A DNA stretch of 24,201 nucleotides from UBA3792 sp964426415. Its GTDB lineage: Bacteria; Bacillota; Clostridia; Christensenellales; CAG-138. The DNA is taken from positions 1 to 24,201 of the forward strand of contig CAYRQM010000029.1 in NCBI GenBank assembly GCA_964426415.1, given 5' to 3'. Under the pieces are notes generated by a model. The model was given only the letters and a program-made list of their open reading frames with translations. It was not told where the DNA came from and searched no databases. Position 1 is the first letter of the stretch. Each line of letters begins with the position of its first letter. This document shows positions 15,023-22,672 of this stretch, one piece after another. The position numbers and the translations under genes were made by a program.

Positions 15023-16162
15023 ATGGAAGTACAAACGCAGTCACGGAGCAACAAGCAGCTCATCATACAGTTCATTTGGGTCGCAACCTTGGCGTTTGCG
15101 ATCTTTTGGCCGTGGCGTGCCGAAGCGGTTGCGACGCCGCTTTTGTTCCCCTTTGACAAGCTGATTCATCGTTCGCTGTACGGTTCCCACGCGCTGCTGT
15201 CCGATTTGTTCCATCTGCTTTTGCCCCATGTGCTGCCGGGTGTGTTTTTGGCGCTTATCGGCAAGCGGGTCAACGTATTTTGGGCAATGCTCCAAGGCGT
15301 CGTCTGCGGCTTTTTGCTGATGCTGCCCACCGTCGTATTGGGCGGTGCGTTCGTTTTGGATGCGCTCCTCTACGGTGCGCTGGGCGGCTGCTTGGGGTTC
15401 ACCGTGGCGGACGTCTTTGCGCGGGTGCAGCCGAAACCGCTGCGTTATCTGGGCATTGGCGTCTCGCTCATCGCCTATGTCGGCATCGCTCTCGCCTTTT
15501 TGCTGGGCGGCGGCACGACGTTCGGGTCGCTGACGTTCAAGTCCTCCGACGCGCTCCCCATCACCTTTACGGTCACGGATACCGACGCCGAGCGCGTGTC
15601 GGTCTACAATGCGGTGAAGGGCAACAACGATTATCTGTTTTCCACCACCTTTGACGACGCCGCCGACCCGCTGTTCGATTTGAACGATGAGGCGGCTTGG
15701 GACGCGTACGCCCGCGAACAAATTCGAAACTGCGCCTACCCGAAGCTTGCCGAATCCATCGATTCCTTCGTGTTGGCGGACGTCGTTTCCTTTGGACGAT
15801 GCTGCTATCTGTACTATGCGCCCACCGTCGACGGCTGTTATGTGTCCGGCTCCGAGCTGGAAATCTCCGTCGGCTATGACGGAACCCTCTTGGAGGCGAA
15901 CGCTTCAGCGCCCATCGAGTTTGAAAGCAGCGGCACGGTGCATATTGATTCCCCCGTCGCGACGCTGACTGCCGTGCAGGCGGGCAAGCGTTCCTATACG
16001 CTGTTGACCAACACCTATAACATCTGCATCACCGACGCCGAGCTGCGCTATTTCTCCAACACGGACACGGGGTACTACCTGCCATTTTGGTACTGCACGG
16101 GGACGGGCACGAGCGGAGGCGGCGAATCGACTTCTGTCATTTTGTATGTGCAAGCCAACTAA
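15023..16162 (+). CDS. Membrane protein of unknown function with a large external domain
   Basis: I do not recognise this 379-residue protein. Five hydrophobic segments are visible at about 13-31, 59-79, 86-108, 109-132 and 141-163. A mostly hydrophilic C-terminal domain of about 215 residues follows, rich in Asp, Thr, Ser and Tyr, with the look of a beta-rich extracellular domain. No catalytic motif stands out. The ATG at 15023 lacks a ribosome binding site and falls in the tail of the ftsZ terminator. No upstream start exists, since the frame runs back to the ftsZ stop, so expression may depend on read-through. Its stop overlaps the comEC stop tail-to-tail. The position beside ftsZ hints at an envelope role, but that is only context. 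Confidence 0.7.
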   Translation: MEVQTQSRSNKQLIIQFIWVATLAFAIFWPWRAEAVATPLLFPFDKLIHRSLYGSHALLSDLFHLLLPHVLPGVFLALIGKRVNVFWAMLQGVVCGFLLMLPTVVLGGAFVLDALLYGALGGCLGFTVADVFARVQPKPLRYLGIGVSLIAYVGIALAFLLGGGTTFGSLTFKSSDALPITFTVTDTDAERVSVYNAVKGNNDYLFSTTFDDAADPLFDLNDEAAWDAYAREQIRNCAYPKLAESIDSFVLADVVSFGRCCYLYYAPTVDGCYVSGSELEISVGYDGTLLEANASAPIEFESSGTVHIDSPVATLTAVQAGKRSYTLLTNTYNICITDAELRYFSNTDTGYYLPFWYCTGTGTSGGGESTSVILYVQAN

Positions 16163-17613
16163 AGCAAAATCCACAACAGAATCGAAACGGCCGCCAGCCC
16201 CAATCCCAAATACGGCGGTCGTTTGCTGTTTTTTAGGAAGAACGGCGAACAGAACAGCAGCGCGATAAACCACAGCGCCGTCACAATCGGATGCGGCGCC
16301 TTTAAGGTGAGCGGTGCAAAATCGAGCCACGCGGTCAGCTTGTCCAGATAGGTCAGTGCGAGATGCGGCAGATACGCAAGCACCCGTGCCGCCCACGGCC
16401 ACGCCCCATACAGAAGCATCGCCAAGAACCCGAACAGCAGGACGATCGGCATGATGGGAATGAGCAGCACGGACATCGGAATCGCCATCCATGCATAAGC
16501 GCCAAAGTATGTGCCAAGCAGCGGCAGCGTCCCCAAGTTTGCGCCGATTGCACCCACGACGGCGGAACGGATTTTGCCGCGTGGAAGCGGCACGATGCGC
16601 GTCAGCGGCTTGTTCAACAGCATCATCCCGCCTGCCGCCGCAAACGAGAGCTGAAATCCCACCTGATACAAGCTGTACGGCGAAACCAAAAGCACGGCGG
16701 CAAAGGTGAAGGAGAAGGTCGTCAGCGGGTCGATCTGCCGTTCCAGTGAACGACAAATCCGAACGGCGACGAGCAGGAACGCGGCGCGCAAGACCGACGG
16801 CGTGAACGAGGTGATGGCGCAGTAGAACGTCAGAAAGGCGAGGAGCAGCAGCATCCCCACCTTGCGGTTTCGGATGAAGACCGCCGCGCCCAAAAGCCCT
16901 GTGAGCAGCGTGACGTGCAGACCGGACACCGCGAAGATGTGCAGCACGCCGTTGCGGGTGTACTGCTGCCGCAGCGCGTAATCCATGCCGCTGCGATCCC
17001 CCAATAGGATGCCGCGCGCATTGCCCGCCTGCTCCAAAAACAGCGCGTCCAGCGCACGTTTGAACCCATCCTTGCCCGACAGAAACCAGCCGCGCAAATC
17101 GTTGGATGTGCCCGACACCACGGGCGATTCCTTCGCCGTCGCTTCGCCGCAGACGCCCGTGTAGCGCGCTTCGTCTTGATCGTTGTTCGGCAAAACGGCT
17201 GCTTCCATCGTGACGGCGTCCCCATAGCGGAGCGTTTCCGTTTTGGGCGCCTTGACCGAAAGCTTCGTGTCGATGGCAACGCCGTCAAGCGTTACGTCCT
17301 CGATGGTAAAATAGGTGCGCCGCGCCGTCGATTCGGGAATTTCCGAAACGCGCCCCGCAACCTGATAGTCGCCCGCCGTCACCGTATCCACGGGAATCGG
17401 CGCCATCCGCAGCAGCACCAGCGCCAACAGCAGCGGCAGATACGCCCACCCGTTGCGCCGCAGCATCCAAACGACGCCCAGCGCAAGCAGCGGCAGTGCA
17501 AGCAGCAGATCGCCCCACCACGGCAGCAGCCGCCCGAGCAGCACGGCAAGCGCAGCGCCGCAAGCGCCGCCCACCATCGGTCGTCGATTGAAGAAATCCG
17601 TAATCGGTTTCAT
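16159..17613 (-). CDS. comEC: ComEC/Rec2 family competence protein, short form without the MBL domain
   Basis: This 484-residue polytopic protein matches the ComEC DNA-uptake channel. Two N-terminal helices (about 12-70) precede an OB-like region (about 78-165). The family motif ILLGDRSGMDYALRQQ at 202-217 and HIFAVSGLHVTLL at 225-237 open the competence membrane domain, which runs to the end. Full-length ComEC continues into a metallo-beta-lactamase domain of roughly 250-300 residues; here the protein stops after the last helix. No frame of the following minus strand continues it, and a plus-strand gene occupies the space, so this is an architecture rather than a frameshift. The ATG has no ribosome site; a promoter ends six bases before it. 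Confidence 0.9.
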   Translation of the reverse strand: MKPITDFFNRRPMVGGACGAALAVLLGRLLPWWGDLLLALPLLALGVVWMLRRNGWAYLPLLLALVLLRMAPIPVDTVTAGDYQVAGRVSEIPESTARRTYFTIEDVTLDGVAIDTKLSVKAPKTETLRYGDAVTMEAAVLPNNDQDEARYTGVCGEATAKESPVVSGTSNDLRGWFLSGKDGFKRALDALFLEQAGNARGILLGDRSGMDYALRQQYTRNGVLHIFAVSGLHVTLLTGLLGAAVFIRNRKVGMLLLLAFLTFYCAITSFTPSVLRAAFLLVAVRICRSLERQIDPLTTFSFTFAAVLLVSPYSLYQVGFQLSFAAAGGMMLLNKPLTRIVPLPRGKIRSAVVGAIGANLGTLPLLGTYFGAYAWMAIPMSVLLIPIMPIVLLFGFLAMLLYGAWPWAARVLAYLPHLALTYLDKLTAWLDFAPLTLKAPHPIVTALWFIALLFCSPFFLKNSKRPPYLGLGLAAVSILLWILL

Positions 17614-17619
17614 AACGAA

Positions 17620-17648
17620 AGAATACCATTCTTTTCCATTATTTGCAA
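17620..17648 (-). promoter_or_regulatory. Promoter abutting the comEC ATG (leaderless layout)
   Basis: On the minus strand, TTGCAA (17648-17643), a 17-bp spacer and TATTCT (17625-17620) are followed by six bases and the ATG at 17613. Spacing is identical to that of the alpha/beta hydrolase gene. Confidence 0.62.
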
Positions 17649-17665
17649 CAAAAGGAGCAGGCTTT

Positions 17666-18388
17666 ATGAACGAAACACTGAAAAACATCGTGGACAACAG
17701 CAAGCGCATCGTGTTTTTGGGCGGCGCAGGCGTCAGCACCGCCAGCGGCATTCCCGACTTTCGCAGCGCCAACGGCATCTACAAGGCAAAGCAGGCGTAC
17801 GGCGTGCCGCCGGAGACGCTGCTGTCTTCAGAGTTCTTTTACGATTATCCGGAAATCTTCTTCGACTACTATCGCAAGTTTTTGCTGTATCCGGACGCCA
17901 AGCCCAACGACGCGCACAAAGCGTTGGCAAAGCTGGAACAGGCGAGCAAGCTGACGGCGGTCATCACGCAAAACATCGACGAGCTGCACCAACGGGCGGG
18001 CAACCGCCGCGTGTATGAGCTGCACGGCAGCGTGTATCGCAACCACTGCGTGCGCTGCCACCGTGCCTTCCCACTGTCTGCTGTGACGGACACGAACGGC
18101 GTGCCCACCTGTCCCTGCGGCGGTGTCATCAAGCCCGACGTGGTGCTGTATGGCGAAGGGTTGGATCCGGACGTGGTTTCGGGCGCGGTGCGAGAGATGC
18201 GGCTTGCGGATACGCTGATTGTGGGCGGCACGTCGCTGGCGGTCTATCCTGCGGCGGGCTTAATCGACTATTTTCGCGGCAGACATTTGGTGCTCATCAA
18301 CCTCTCTGCCACGCCGCGTGACAGCGACGCAGACTTATGTGTACACGAAAAGATTGAAGAAGCGCTGTCCTTTGTTTTGGCGGAATAG
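17666..18388 (+). CDS. cobB: Sirtuin NAD-dependent protein deacylase
   Basis: The 240-residue Sir2-family enzyme removes acetyl or other acyl groups from lysines using NAD. Seen: NAD-binding GAGVSTASGIPDFRS at 20-34, TQNIDELH at 101-108, the catalytic His120 in ELHGS, a zinc knuckle (Cys128, Cys131, Cys149, Cys151), and GGTSLAVYPAAGL. It lacks the Ala-Tyr-Arg desuccinylase signature in the expected place, so deacetylation is likelier. GGAG lies about nine bases before the ATG at 17666. A weak promoter (TTGAAG 17588-17593, CATAAC 17611-17616) may overlap the divergent comEC start. The next promoter begins four bases after its stop. Confidence 0.93.
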   Translation: MNETLKNIVDNSKRIVFLGGAGVSTASGIPDFRSANGIYKAKQAYGVPPETLLSSEFFYDYPEIFFDYYRKFLLYPDAKPNDAHKALAKLEQASKLTAVITQNIDELHQRAGNRRVYELHGSVYRNHCVRCHRAFPLSAVTDTNGVPTCPCGGVIKPDVVLYGEGLDPDVVSGAVREMRLADTLIVGGTSLAVYPAAGLIDYFRGRHLVLINLSATPRDSDADLCVHEKIEEALSFVLAE

Positions 18389-18391
18389 CGG

Positions 18392-18420
18392 TTGACTTTC
18401 CGATGGGAAAGTACTATAAT
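18392..18420 (+). promoter_or_regulatory. Promoter of the PII-like/antiporter operon with an internal dyad
   Basis: TTGACT at 18392-18397, a 17-bp spacer and a perfect TATAAT at 18415-18420. Arms ACTTTCC (18395-18401) and GGAAAGT (18406-18412) form a perfect 7-bp dyad from the -35 into the spacer, the usual position of a repressor operator. Confidence 0.72.
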
Positions 18421-18423
18421 GCT

Positions 18424-18438
18424 TCCGATAGAATCGGA
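18424..18438 (+). other. Leader hairpin before the PII-like gene
   Basis: TCCGAT (18424-18429) and ATCGGA (18433-18438) pair around a 3-base loop just after the -10. They lie a few bases upstream of the ribosome site AAAGGAG at 18441-18447. There is no T-tract, so it would be an mRNA 5'-end structure or a second binding site. Confidence 0.4.
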
Positions 18439-18453
18439 TGAAAGGAGTCTCCT

Positions 18454-18786
18454 ATGCAACTGTTGGTCATGACCATCGACAAGTGCGATGAATTTTTAAA
18501 TACCCTGCAAGGGCTGCGCGCCCACGGCATGAACGGCATCGTGTTCGAGAGCACGAGCCTCAAGCATGCGCTCTTGGAAAATGACGACGAAGCCGCCCCG
18601 ATCTTTGGCTGTGTCAGTCGGTTGGTGCAGCACGATTTTGAGCCGAGCCACACCGTTTTCCTGCTTTTGAACGACGATCAAATCGAACACGCCAAGCGCG
18701 TGGTTCGCAGAAATACAAACGGACTCGGAAAGAAAGGCGTCATGTTTACCATTCCCATTACCTCCGTTGAGGGAATCGAGGGATAA
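18454..18786 (+). CDS. Small PII-like candidate sensor protein
   Basis: The 110-residue protein starts MQLLVMTIDKCDEFLNTL, has a central G-rich turn (AHGMNGIVFES) and a late hydrophobic strand (HTVFLLLND), and ends with VMFTIPITSVEG. This strand-helix-strand pattern and size fit the PII-like ferredoxin fold, and PII-like genes are often found beside transporters. The assignment is by pattern and context only. The T-loop and nucleotide motifs of classical GlnB are not present. AAGGAG sits six bases before the ATG. The antiporter gene begins two bases after its stop, so the pair is almost certainly co-expressed. It may regulate that antiporter. Confidence 0.7.
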   Translation: MQLLVMTIDKCDEFLNTLQGLRAHGMNGIVFESTSLKHALLENDDEAAPIFGCVSRLVQHDFEPSHTVFLLLNDDQIEHAKRVVRRNTNGLGKKGVMFTIPITSVEGIEG

Positions 18787-18788
18787 CG

Positions 18789-20063
18789 ATGCCCACACTC
18801 TCCTCCCTGCTGGTGCTGGGGCTGGCCATGGTCGGTGGTCTTGCCCTGTCGCGCCTGATGAAGCTGCTCAATCTGCCCAACGTAACGGGATACCTGTTCG
18901 CGGGGCTTTTGATGGGCCCGTATCTGCTTCCGCTGATTTTCGGCGACGGCGTTTGTTTGCTGAATGAAGAATCCGTCGGCTCTTTGGGCATCATATCCGA
19001 TGTCGCGCTGGGCTTTATCGCCTTCTCCATCGGCGGTGAATTCAAGCTCAAGAACATCAAAAAGCTGGGCGGCAAGATCATCGTCATCACGCTGGTGCAG
19101 GCGTCTGTCACCGTGCTTGCCGTGGTGGGCGCGCTGCTGCTTGTGCCCGCAAAGTCCGACACCGTGCGCATTTCTACGGCGCTGCTGCTTGGCTCCATTG
19201 CGGCTGCCACCGCACCTGCCGCCACACTGATGGTCGTCCGCCAATACAAGGCCAAGGGCCCCGTGACCGATACGCTGCTGCCCGTCGTCGCGTTTGACGA
19301 TGCGGTGGGGCTGATCATCTTCTCCGTCTGCTTCTCCTTGGCGGAGACGCTTTGTACCGGCAATGCGCTCACCGTCAAAGAAGCGCTCCTTATGCCGCTG
19401 CTGGAGATTGCGATGTCGATTGGCATCGGCGCTGCGTTGGGCGCGCTGATGACGCTTTGCATGAAGTTCTTTCATTCCCGTGCGAATCGGCTGTGCCTCA
19501 TGCTGACCGCCGTGTTCATCGGCGTGGCGCTGGCGGAGATGCTCAATCTCTCTTCCCTGCTCCTTTGCATGATGATTGGTGCGCTCTTTGCCAACCTGCG
19601 CGACGACGCCATCGAGATTTTGGACAACACCGAGCGTTGGACGCCGCCGCTGTTCATGCTGTTCTTCGTGCTTTCGGGCGCGGATCTGAACCTGCGCGTG
19701 CTGGGCAGTGCAACGGTGCTGATTGTTGGCGTCGTCTATTTGATTGCCCGTTCGCTTGGGAAGTATTTCGGTGCGTTCTTCGGCTCTGCCATCTCCCGCG
19801 CACCCAAGACGGTGCGGCAATACCTTGGCGTCACGCTGCTGCCGCAAGCCGGCGTCGCCATCGGCATGGCGCAGTCCGTTGCGGGCAACGCCAATCTCAA
19901 AGCGGCGGGCATTTCCTCCGCGATTGTGGCAATCGTGCTGTTTGCCACGCTGGTCTACGAGCTGGTGGGGCCTGTCTTGACAAAGGTCGCCCTGACCGCC
20001 GCAGGCGAAATCGAAAAGAAACCCACAACGCCCAAACGGCCCAAGCGGCCCAAGGCTGCGTAA
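18789..20063 (+). CDS. CPA2 family monovalent cation:proton antiporter
   Basis: This 424-residue polytopic membrane protein has about 12 hydrophobic segments. The opening LNLPNVTGYLFAGLLMGPYLL is typical of the Na+/H+ exchanger CPA2 (KefB-like) family. The ion-site pair Asp170-Asp171 in VAFDDAVGL suggests electrogenic exchange. The protein ends after the membrane domain with a basic tail (KRPKRPKAA) and has no TrkA-N/RCK domain, so regulation may come from the small protein encoded just upstream. GAGGG lies before the ATG. Na+, K+ or another substrate cannot be decided. Confidence 0.9.
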   Translation: MPTLSSLLVLGLAMVGGLALSRLMKLLNLPNVTGYLFAGLLMGPYLLPLIFGDGVCLLNEESVGSLGIISDVALGFIAFSIGGEFKLKNIKKLGGKIIVITLVQASVTVLAVVGALLLVPAKSDTVRISTALLLGSIAAATAPAATLMVVRQYKAKGPVTDTLLPVVAFDDAVGLIIFSVCFSLAETLCTGNALTVKEALLMPLLEIAMSIGIGAALGALMTLCMKFFHSRANRLCLMLTAVFIGVALAEMLNLSSLLLCMMIGALFANLRDDAIEILDNTERWTPPLFMLFFVLSGADLNLRVLGSATVLIVGVVYLIARSLGKYFGAFFGSAISRAPKTVRQYLGVTLLPQAGVAIGMAQSVAGNANLKAAGISSAIVAIVLFATLVYELVGPVLTKVALTAAGEIEKKPTTPKRPKRPKAA

Positions 20064-20081
20064 CAACAGAAAGGAACCACC

Positions 20082-20909
20082 ATGAGCGAATGTACCCACG
20101 ATTGCAGCAGCTGTTCGGAAGCGTGTGCTGATCGCACGTCCGAACAAGCCGACTTCCGCGAAGCGCCCCACGCCATGTCCTCCATCAAAAAGGTCATTGC
20201 CGTGATTTCGGGCAAGGGCGGCGTCGGCAAGTCCTTGGTCACCTCCATGCTGGCGGTCAATGCCATGCGCCGCGGCTTCCATGCCGCCATTTTGGACGCG
20301 GACATCACCGGCCCGTCCATCCCCAACATGTTCGGGATCCACGAAAAGGCGACGGGCACCGAGCTTGGCATCCTCCCCGTCTCCTCCAAGCTGGGCGTGG
20401 ACGTCATGTCCATCAACCTCCTTTTGGAGAACGAGACCGATCCCGTCGTTTGGCGCGGCCCCATCATTGCGGGGACGGTCAAACAATTTTGGTCGGACGT
20501 CATCTGGAAGGACGTCGATTTCATGTTCGTCGATATGCCGCCGGGCACGGGCGACGTGCCGCTGACCGTGTTCCAATCCTTGCCCGTTGACGGCATCCTT
20601 GTGGTCACTTCGCCGCAAGAGCTGGTCGGCATGATCGTGCAAAAGGCGGTCAACATGGCGAACATGATGCAGATTCCCGTGCTGGGCGTCGTCGAAAACT
20701 TCGCGTACTTCCAATGCCCCGACTGCGGTGCAAAGCACGCCATCTTCGGCGAAAGCCACATCGACGAGATTGCCAAGCAAAACGGCATCGACACCGTTTG
20801 CCGCATTCCGATGGATCCCAAGCTTGCTGCCGCCTGCGATGCGGGGCTCATTGAGCTGTATGACGGCGCGTGGCTGGACGCCATCAACGCCAAAATCGAA
20901 GCGCTATGA
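20082..20909 (+). CDS. Mrp/NBP35 family P-loop Fe-S cluster carrier
   Basis: The 275-residue ATPase has a deviant Walker A GKGGVGKS at 44-51, the switch segment DADITGPSIPNMFG at 72-85, and DMPPGTGD at 151-158. A C-terminal CPDC (Cys212, Cys215) would bind a bridging Fe-S cluster between two subunits. The N-terminus adds CTHDCSSCSEAC (Cys4, 8, 11, 15), as in Nbp35-type members. The family carries Fe-S clusters to apo-proteins. AAAGGA precedes the ATG. The next gene overlaps its stop codon by four bases. The symbol mrp or apbC would be reasonable but is not certain. Confidence 0.93.
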   Translation: MSECTHDCSSCSEACADRTSEQADFREAPHAMSSIKKVIAVISGKGGVGKSLVTSMLAVNAMRRGFHAAILDADITGPSIPNMFGIHEKATGTELGILPVSSKLGVDVMSINLLLENETDPVVWRGPIIAGTVKQFWSDVIWKDVDFMFVDMPPGTGDVPLTVFQSLPVDGILVVTSPQELVGMIVQKAVNMANMMQIPVLGVVENFAYFQCPDCGAKHAIFGESHIDEIAKQNGIDTVCRIPMDPKLAAACDAGLIELYDGAWLDAINAKIEAL

Positions 20910-21352
20910 CCTACGCCGAAAAAGCGACGACGCTGTTTTGCAATGGCGCGAACTGTGCGCAGGCGGTGTTTGCCGCCTTTGCGCCCGAAATGCAGTTGGA
21001 CGAACCGACTGCGCTGAAGCTCGCATCGTCCTTTGGCGGCGGCATGGGCAGGCTGCGTGAGGTCTGCGGCGCGGTCAGCGGCATGTTGATGGCGTATGGG
21101 ATGCTGCGCGGCTACTGCGATCTCAACGATCCGCAGCAAAAGTCCGATCACTATGCCAACGTGCAAGCCCTTGCCAACGCGTTTCGTGCGGAGTATGGCG
21201 CCATCGTTTGCCGCGAGCTGCTTGGGCTGCAAACCAATAGCGATCCGCCGACGCCGTCCGAACGGAACGCCGCGTTCTATCACAATCGCGCCTGTGCGGA
21301 CTATGTGGCATTTGCGGCGTCGCTGCTTGCCGAAAAGCTCGACTTGGAATAA
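20906..21352 (+). CDS. C_GCAxxG_C_C family probable redox protein
   Basis: The 148-residue protein matches the family named for its cysteine pattern. It has ANCAQAVFAAF at 15-25 (Cys17), GGGMGRLREVCGAVSG at 44-59 (Cys54), VCREL (Cys102) and RACADYV (Cys130), plus an extra Cys12. Members are thought to be redox or metal proteins, but the activity is not established. The ATG overlaps the stop of the Fe-S carrier gene (ATGA, 20906-20909), so the two are translationally coupled. A strong terminator follows 17 bases after its stop and closes the four-gene operon. Confidence 0.9.
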   Translation: MTYAEKATTLFCNGANCAQAVFAAFAPEMQLDEPTALKLASSFGGGMGRLREVCGAVSGMLMAYGMLRGYCDLNDPQQKSDHYANVQALANAFRAEYGAIVCRELLGLQTNSDPPTPSERNAAFYHNRACADYVAFAASLLAEKLDLE

Positions 21353-21368
21353 CCCATTGCAAACCTGT

Positions 21369-21403
21369 AAAAGATACCATCGAACCGTATGGTATCTTTT
21401 TTT
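21369..21403 (+). terminator. Rho-independent terminator closing the antiporter operon
   Basis: A perfect 12-bp stem (21369-21380 with 21389-21400) encloses an 8-base loop. An unbroken T run to 21403 follows. The ribosome site of the next gene begins only five bases later, so the same hairpin lies in the leader of the alcohol dehydrogenase gene. Confidence 0.9.
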
Positions 21404-21417
21404 CGTTGGAGGAAACA

Positions 21418-22608
21418 ATGGCAAGATTTACGATCCCGCGGGATATTTACTTTGGGGAAGGCGCCATGGAGGCGCTGCAAAAGCTGGACGGCAAGCGCGC
21501 GCTCTTGGTGACGGGCGGCAGCTCGATGCAGCGGTTGGGATTTTTGGAGCAGGCGACCGCCTATCTCAAAAAGGCAGGGATGGAAACGGCGCTGTTTGAC
21601 GGCGTGGAGCCCGACCCGTCGGTGGAAACGGTGCTGCGCGGCGCCAAGCGAATGCTGGATTTTCGTCCCGACTGGATTGTCGCCATCGGCGGCGGCAGCG
21701 CCATTGACGCGGCAAAGGCGATGTGGGCCTTTTATGAGTATCCCGACACCGATTTCATGGAGCTGACCATTCCGTTTCGCTTCCCTACGCTGCGCAAGAA
21801 AGCGCGGTTTGCGGCGATTCCGTCCACGTCGGGCACGGCTTCGGAGGTGACGGCGTTTTCGGTCATCACCGACTATCAAAGCGGCGTCAAATACCCGCTG
21901 GCGGACTGCAACATCACGCCCGACGTGGCGATTGTCGACCCGGCGCTTGCCTGCGCCATGCCCGCGCACCTTGCCGCGCTGACGGGGCTGGACGCGCTCA
22001 CCCATGCGGTGGAGGCGTACGTTTCCACGCTGCACAACGATTTCACCGATCCCTTGGCGATGCAGGCGATTGCCACCGTGTTCGCCTGCTTGGAAGCGTC
22101 GGTGGGCGGCGACAGGACGGCGCGTGCCGCCATGCACAACGCACAATGCTTGGCGGGCATGGCGTTTTCGAACGCGCTATTGGGCATCACCCATTCCATG
22201 GCGCACAAGACGGGTGCGGCGTTTTCGGGCGGACACATCGTGCATGGCGCGGCGAACGCCATCTATCTGCCCAAGGTGATTGCGTTCAACGCCAAGGAAC
22301 CTGCCGCCAAGGCGCGCTATGCCAAGATTGCGGCGCGTTTGGGGATTGCGGCAAGCGACGATGACGACGCGGTGGCTGCGCTGATTGCACGCATCCGCGC
22401 CCTCAGCGAATCCCTCTCCGTCCCCCATTCCATCCGCGCATACGAGGGCGGCTTCGTGACGGAGGACGAGTTTTTGGAAAAGGTGGACGCCATCTCCGCC
22501 CTTGCCGTTTCGGACGCCTGCACGGGCTCCAATCCGCGTCCCATCGACCCGCAGCAGATGCGCGAACTGCTGCTCGCCTGCTATTACGACGCCGACGTGC
22601 ACATTTGA
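21418..22608 (+). CDS. Iron-containing alcohol dehydrogenase
   Basis: This 396-residue group III enzyme should interconvert a primary alcohol or diol and an aldehyde with NAD(P)H. Seen: VAIGGGSAIDAAK at 88-100 for nucleotide binding, PSTSGTASEVT at 135-145, and metal ligands Asp192 and His196 (GLDALTHAVEAY). GITHSMAHKTGAAFSGGHIVHG at 256-277 carries the remaining His ligands. The ATG at 21418 follows GGAGG by five bases. No promoter was recognised between the upstream terminator and the gene, so it may be expressed by read-through or from a promoter inside the preceding gene. The substrate is not readable from sequence. Confidence 0.92.
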   Translation: MARFTIPRDIYFGEGAMEALQKLDGKRALLVTGGSSMQRLGFLEQATAYLKKAGMETALFDGVEPDPSVETVLRGAKRMLDFRPDWIVAIGGGSAIDAAKAMWAFYEYPDTDFMELTIPFRFPTLRKKARFAAIPSTSGTASEVTAFSVITDYQSGVKYPLADCNITPDVAIVDPALACAMPAHLAALTGLDALTHAVEAYVSTLHNDFTDPLAMQAIATVFACLEASVGGDRTARAAMHNAQCLAGMAFSNALLGITHSMAHKTGAAFSGGHIVHGAANAIYLPKVIAFNAKEPAAKARYAKIAARLGIAASDDDDAVAALIARIRALSESLSVPHSIRAYEGGFVTEDEFLEKVDAISALAVSDACTGSNPRPIDPQQMRELLLACYYDADVHI

Positions 22609-22613
22609 AATCG

Positions 22614-22641
22614 TTGACAATCGGGCGGAACATGGTATAAT
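22614..22641 (+). promoter_or_regulatory. Sigma-A promoter of the aspartate aminotransferase gene
   Basis: A perfect TTGACA (22614-22619), a 16-bp spacer and a perfect TATAAT (22636-22641) lie 31 bases before the ATG. It begins five bases after the alcohol dehydrogenase stop. Confidence 0.8.
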
Positions 22642-22672
22642 CGTATCAGTTTTTTGGTAGGAGCGTGTGGGT

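Noticed and set aside
15905..16756. Minus-strand frame following comEC that might restore a C-terminal domain by frameshift
   Set aside because: The frame has no MBL motifs (no HxHxDH) and overlaps comEC itself in another phase and the plus-strand membrane protein gene.
18678..20780. A 700-codon open frame on the minus strand opposite the antiporter and Fe-S carrier genes
   Set aside because: His/Gln/Arg-rich with no domain pattern or ribosome site. It mirrors the well-supported plus-strand genes and is a GC-rich shadow frame.
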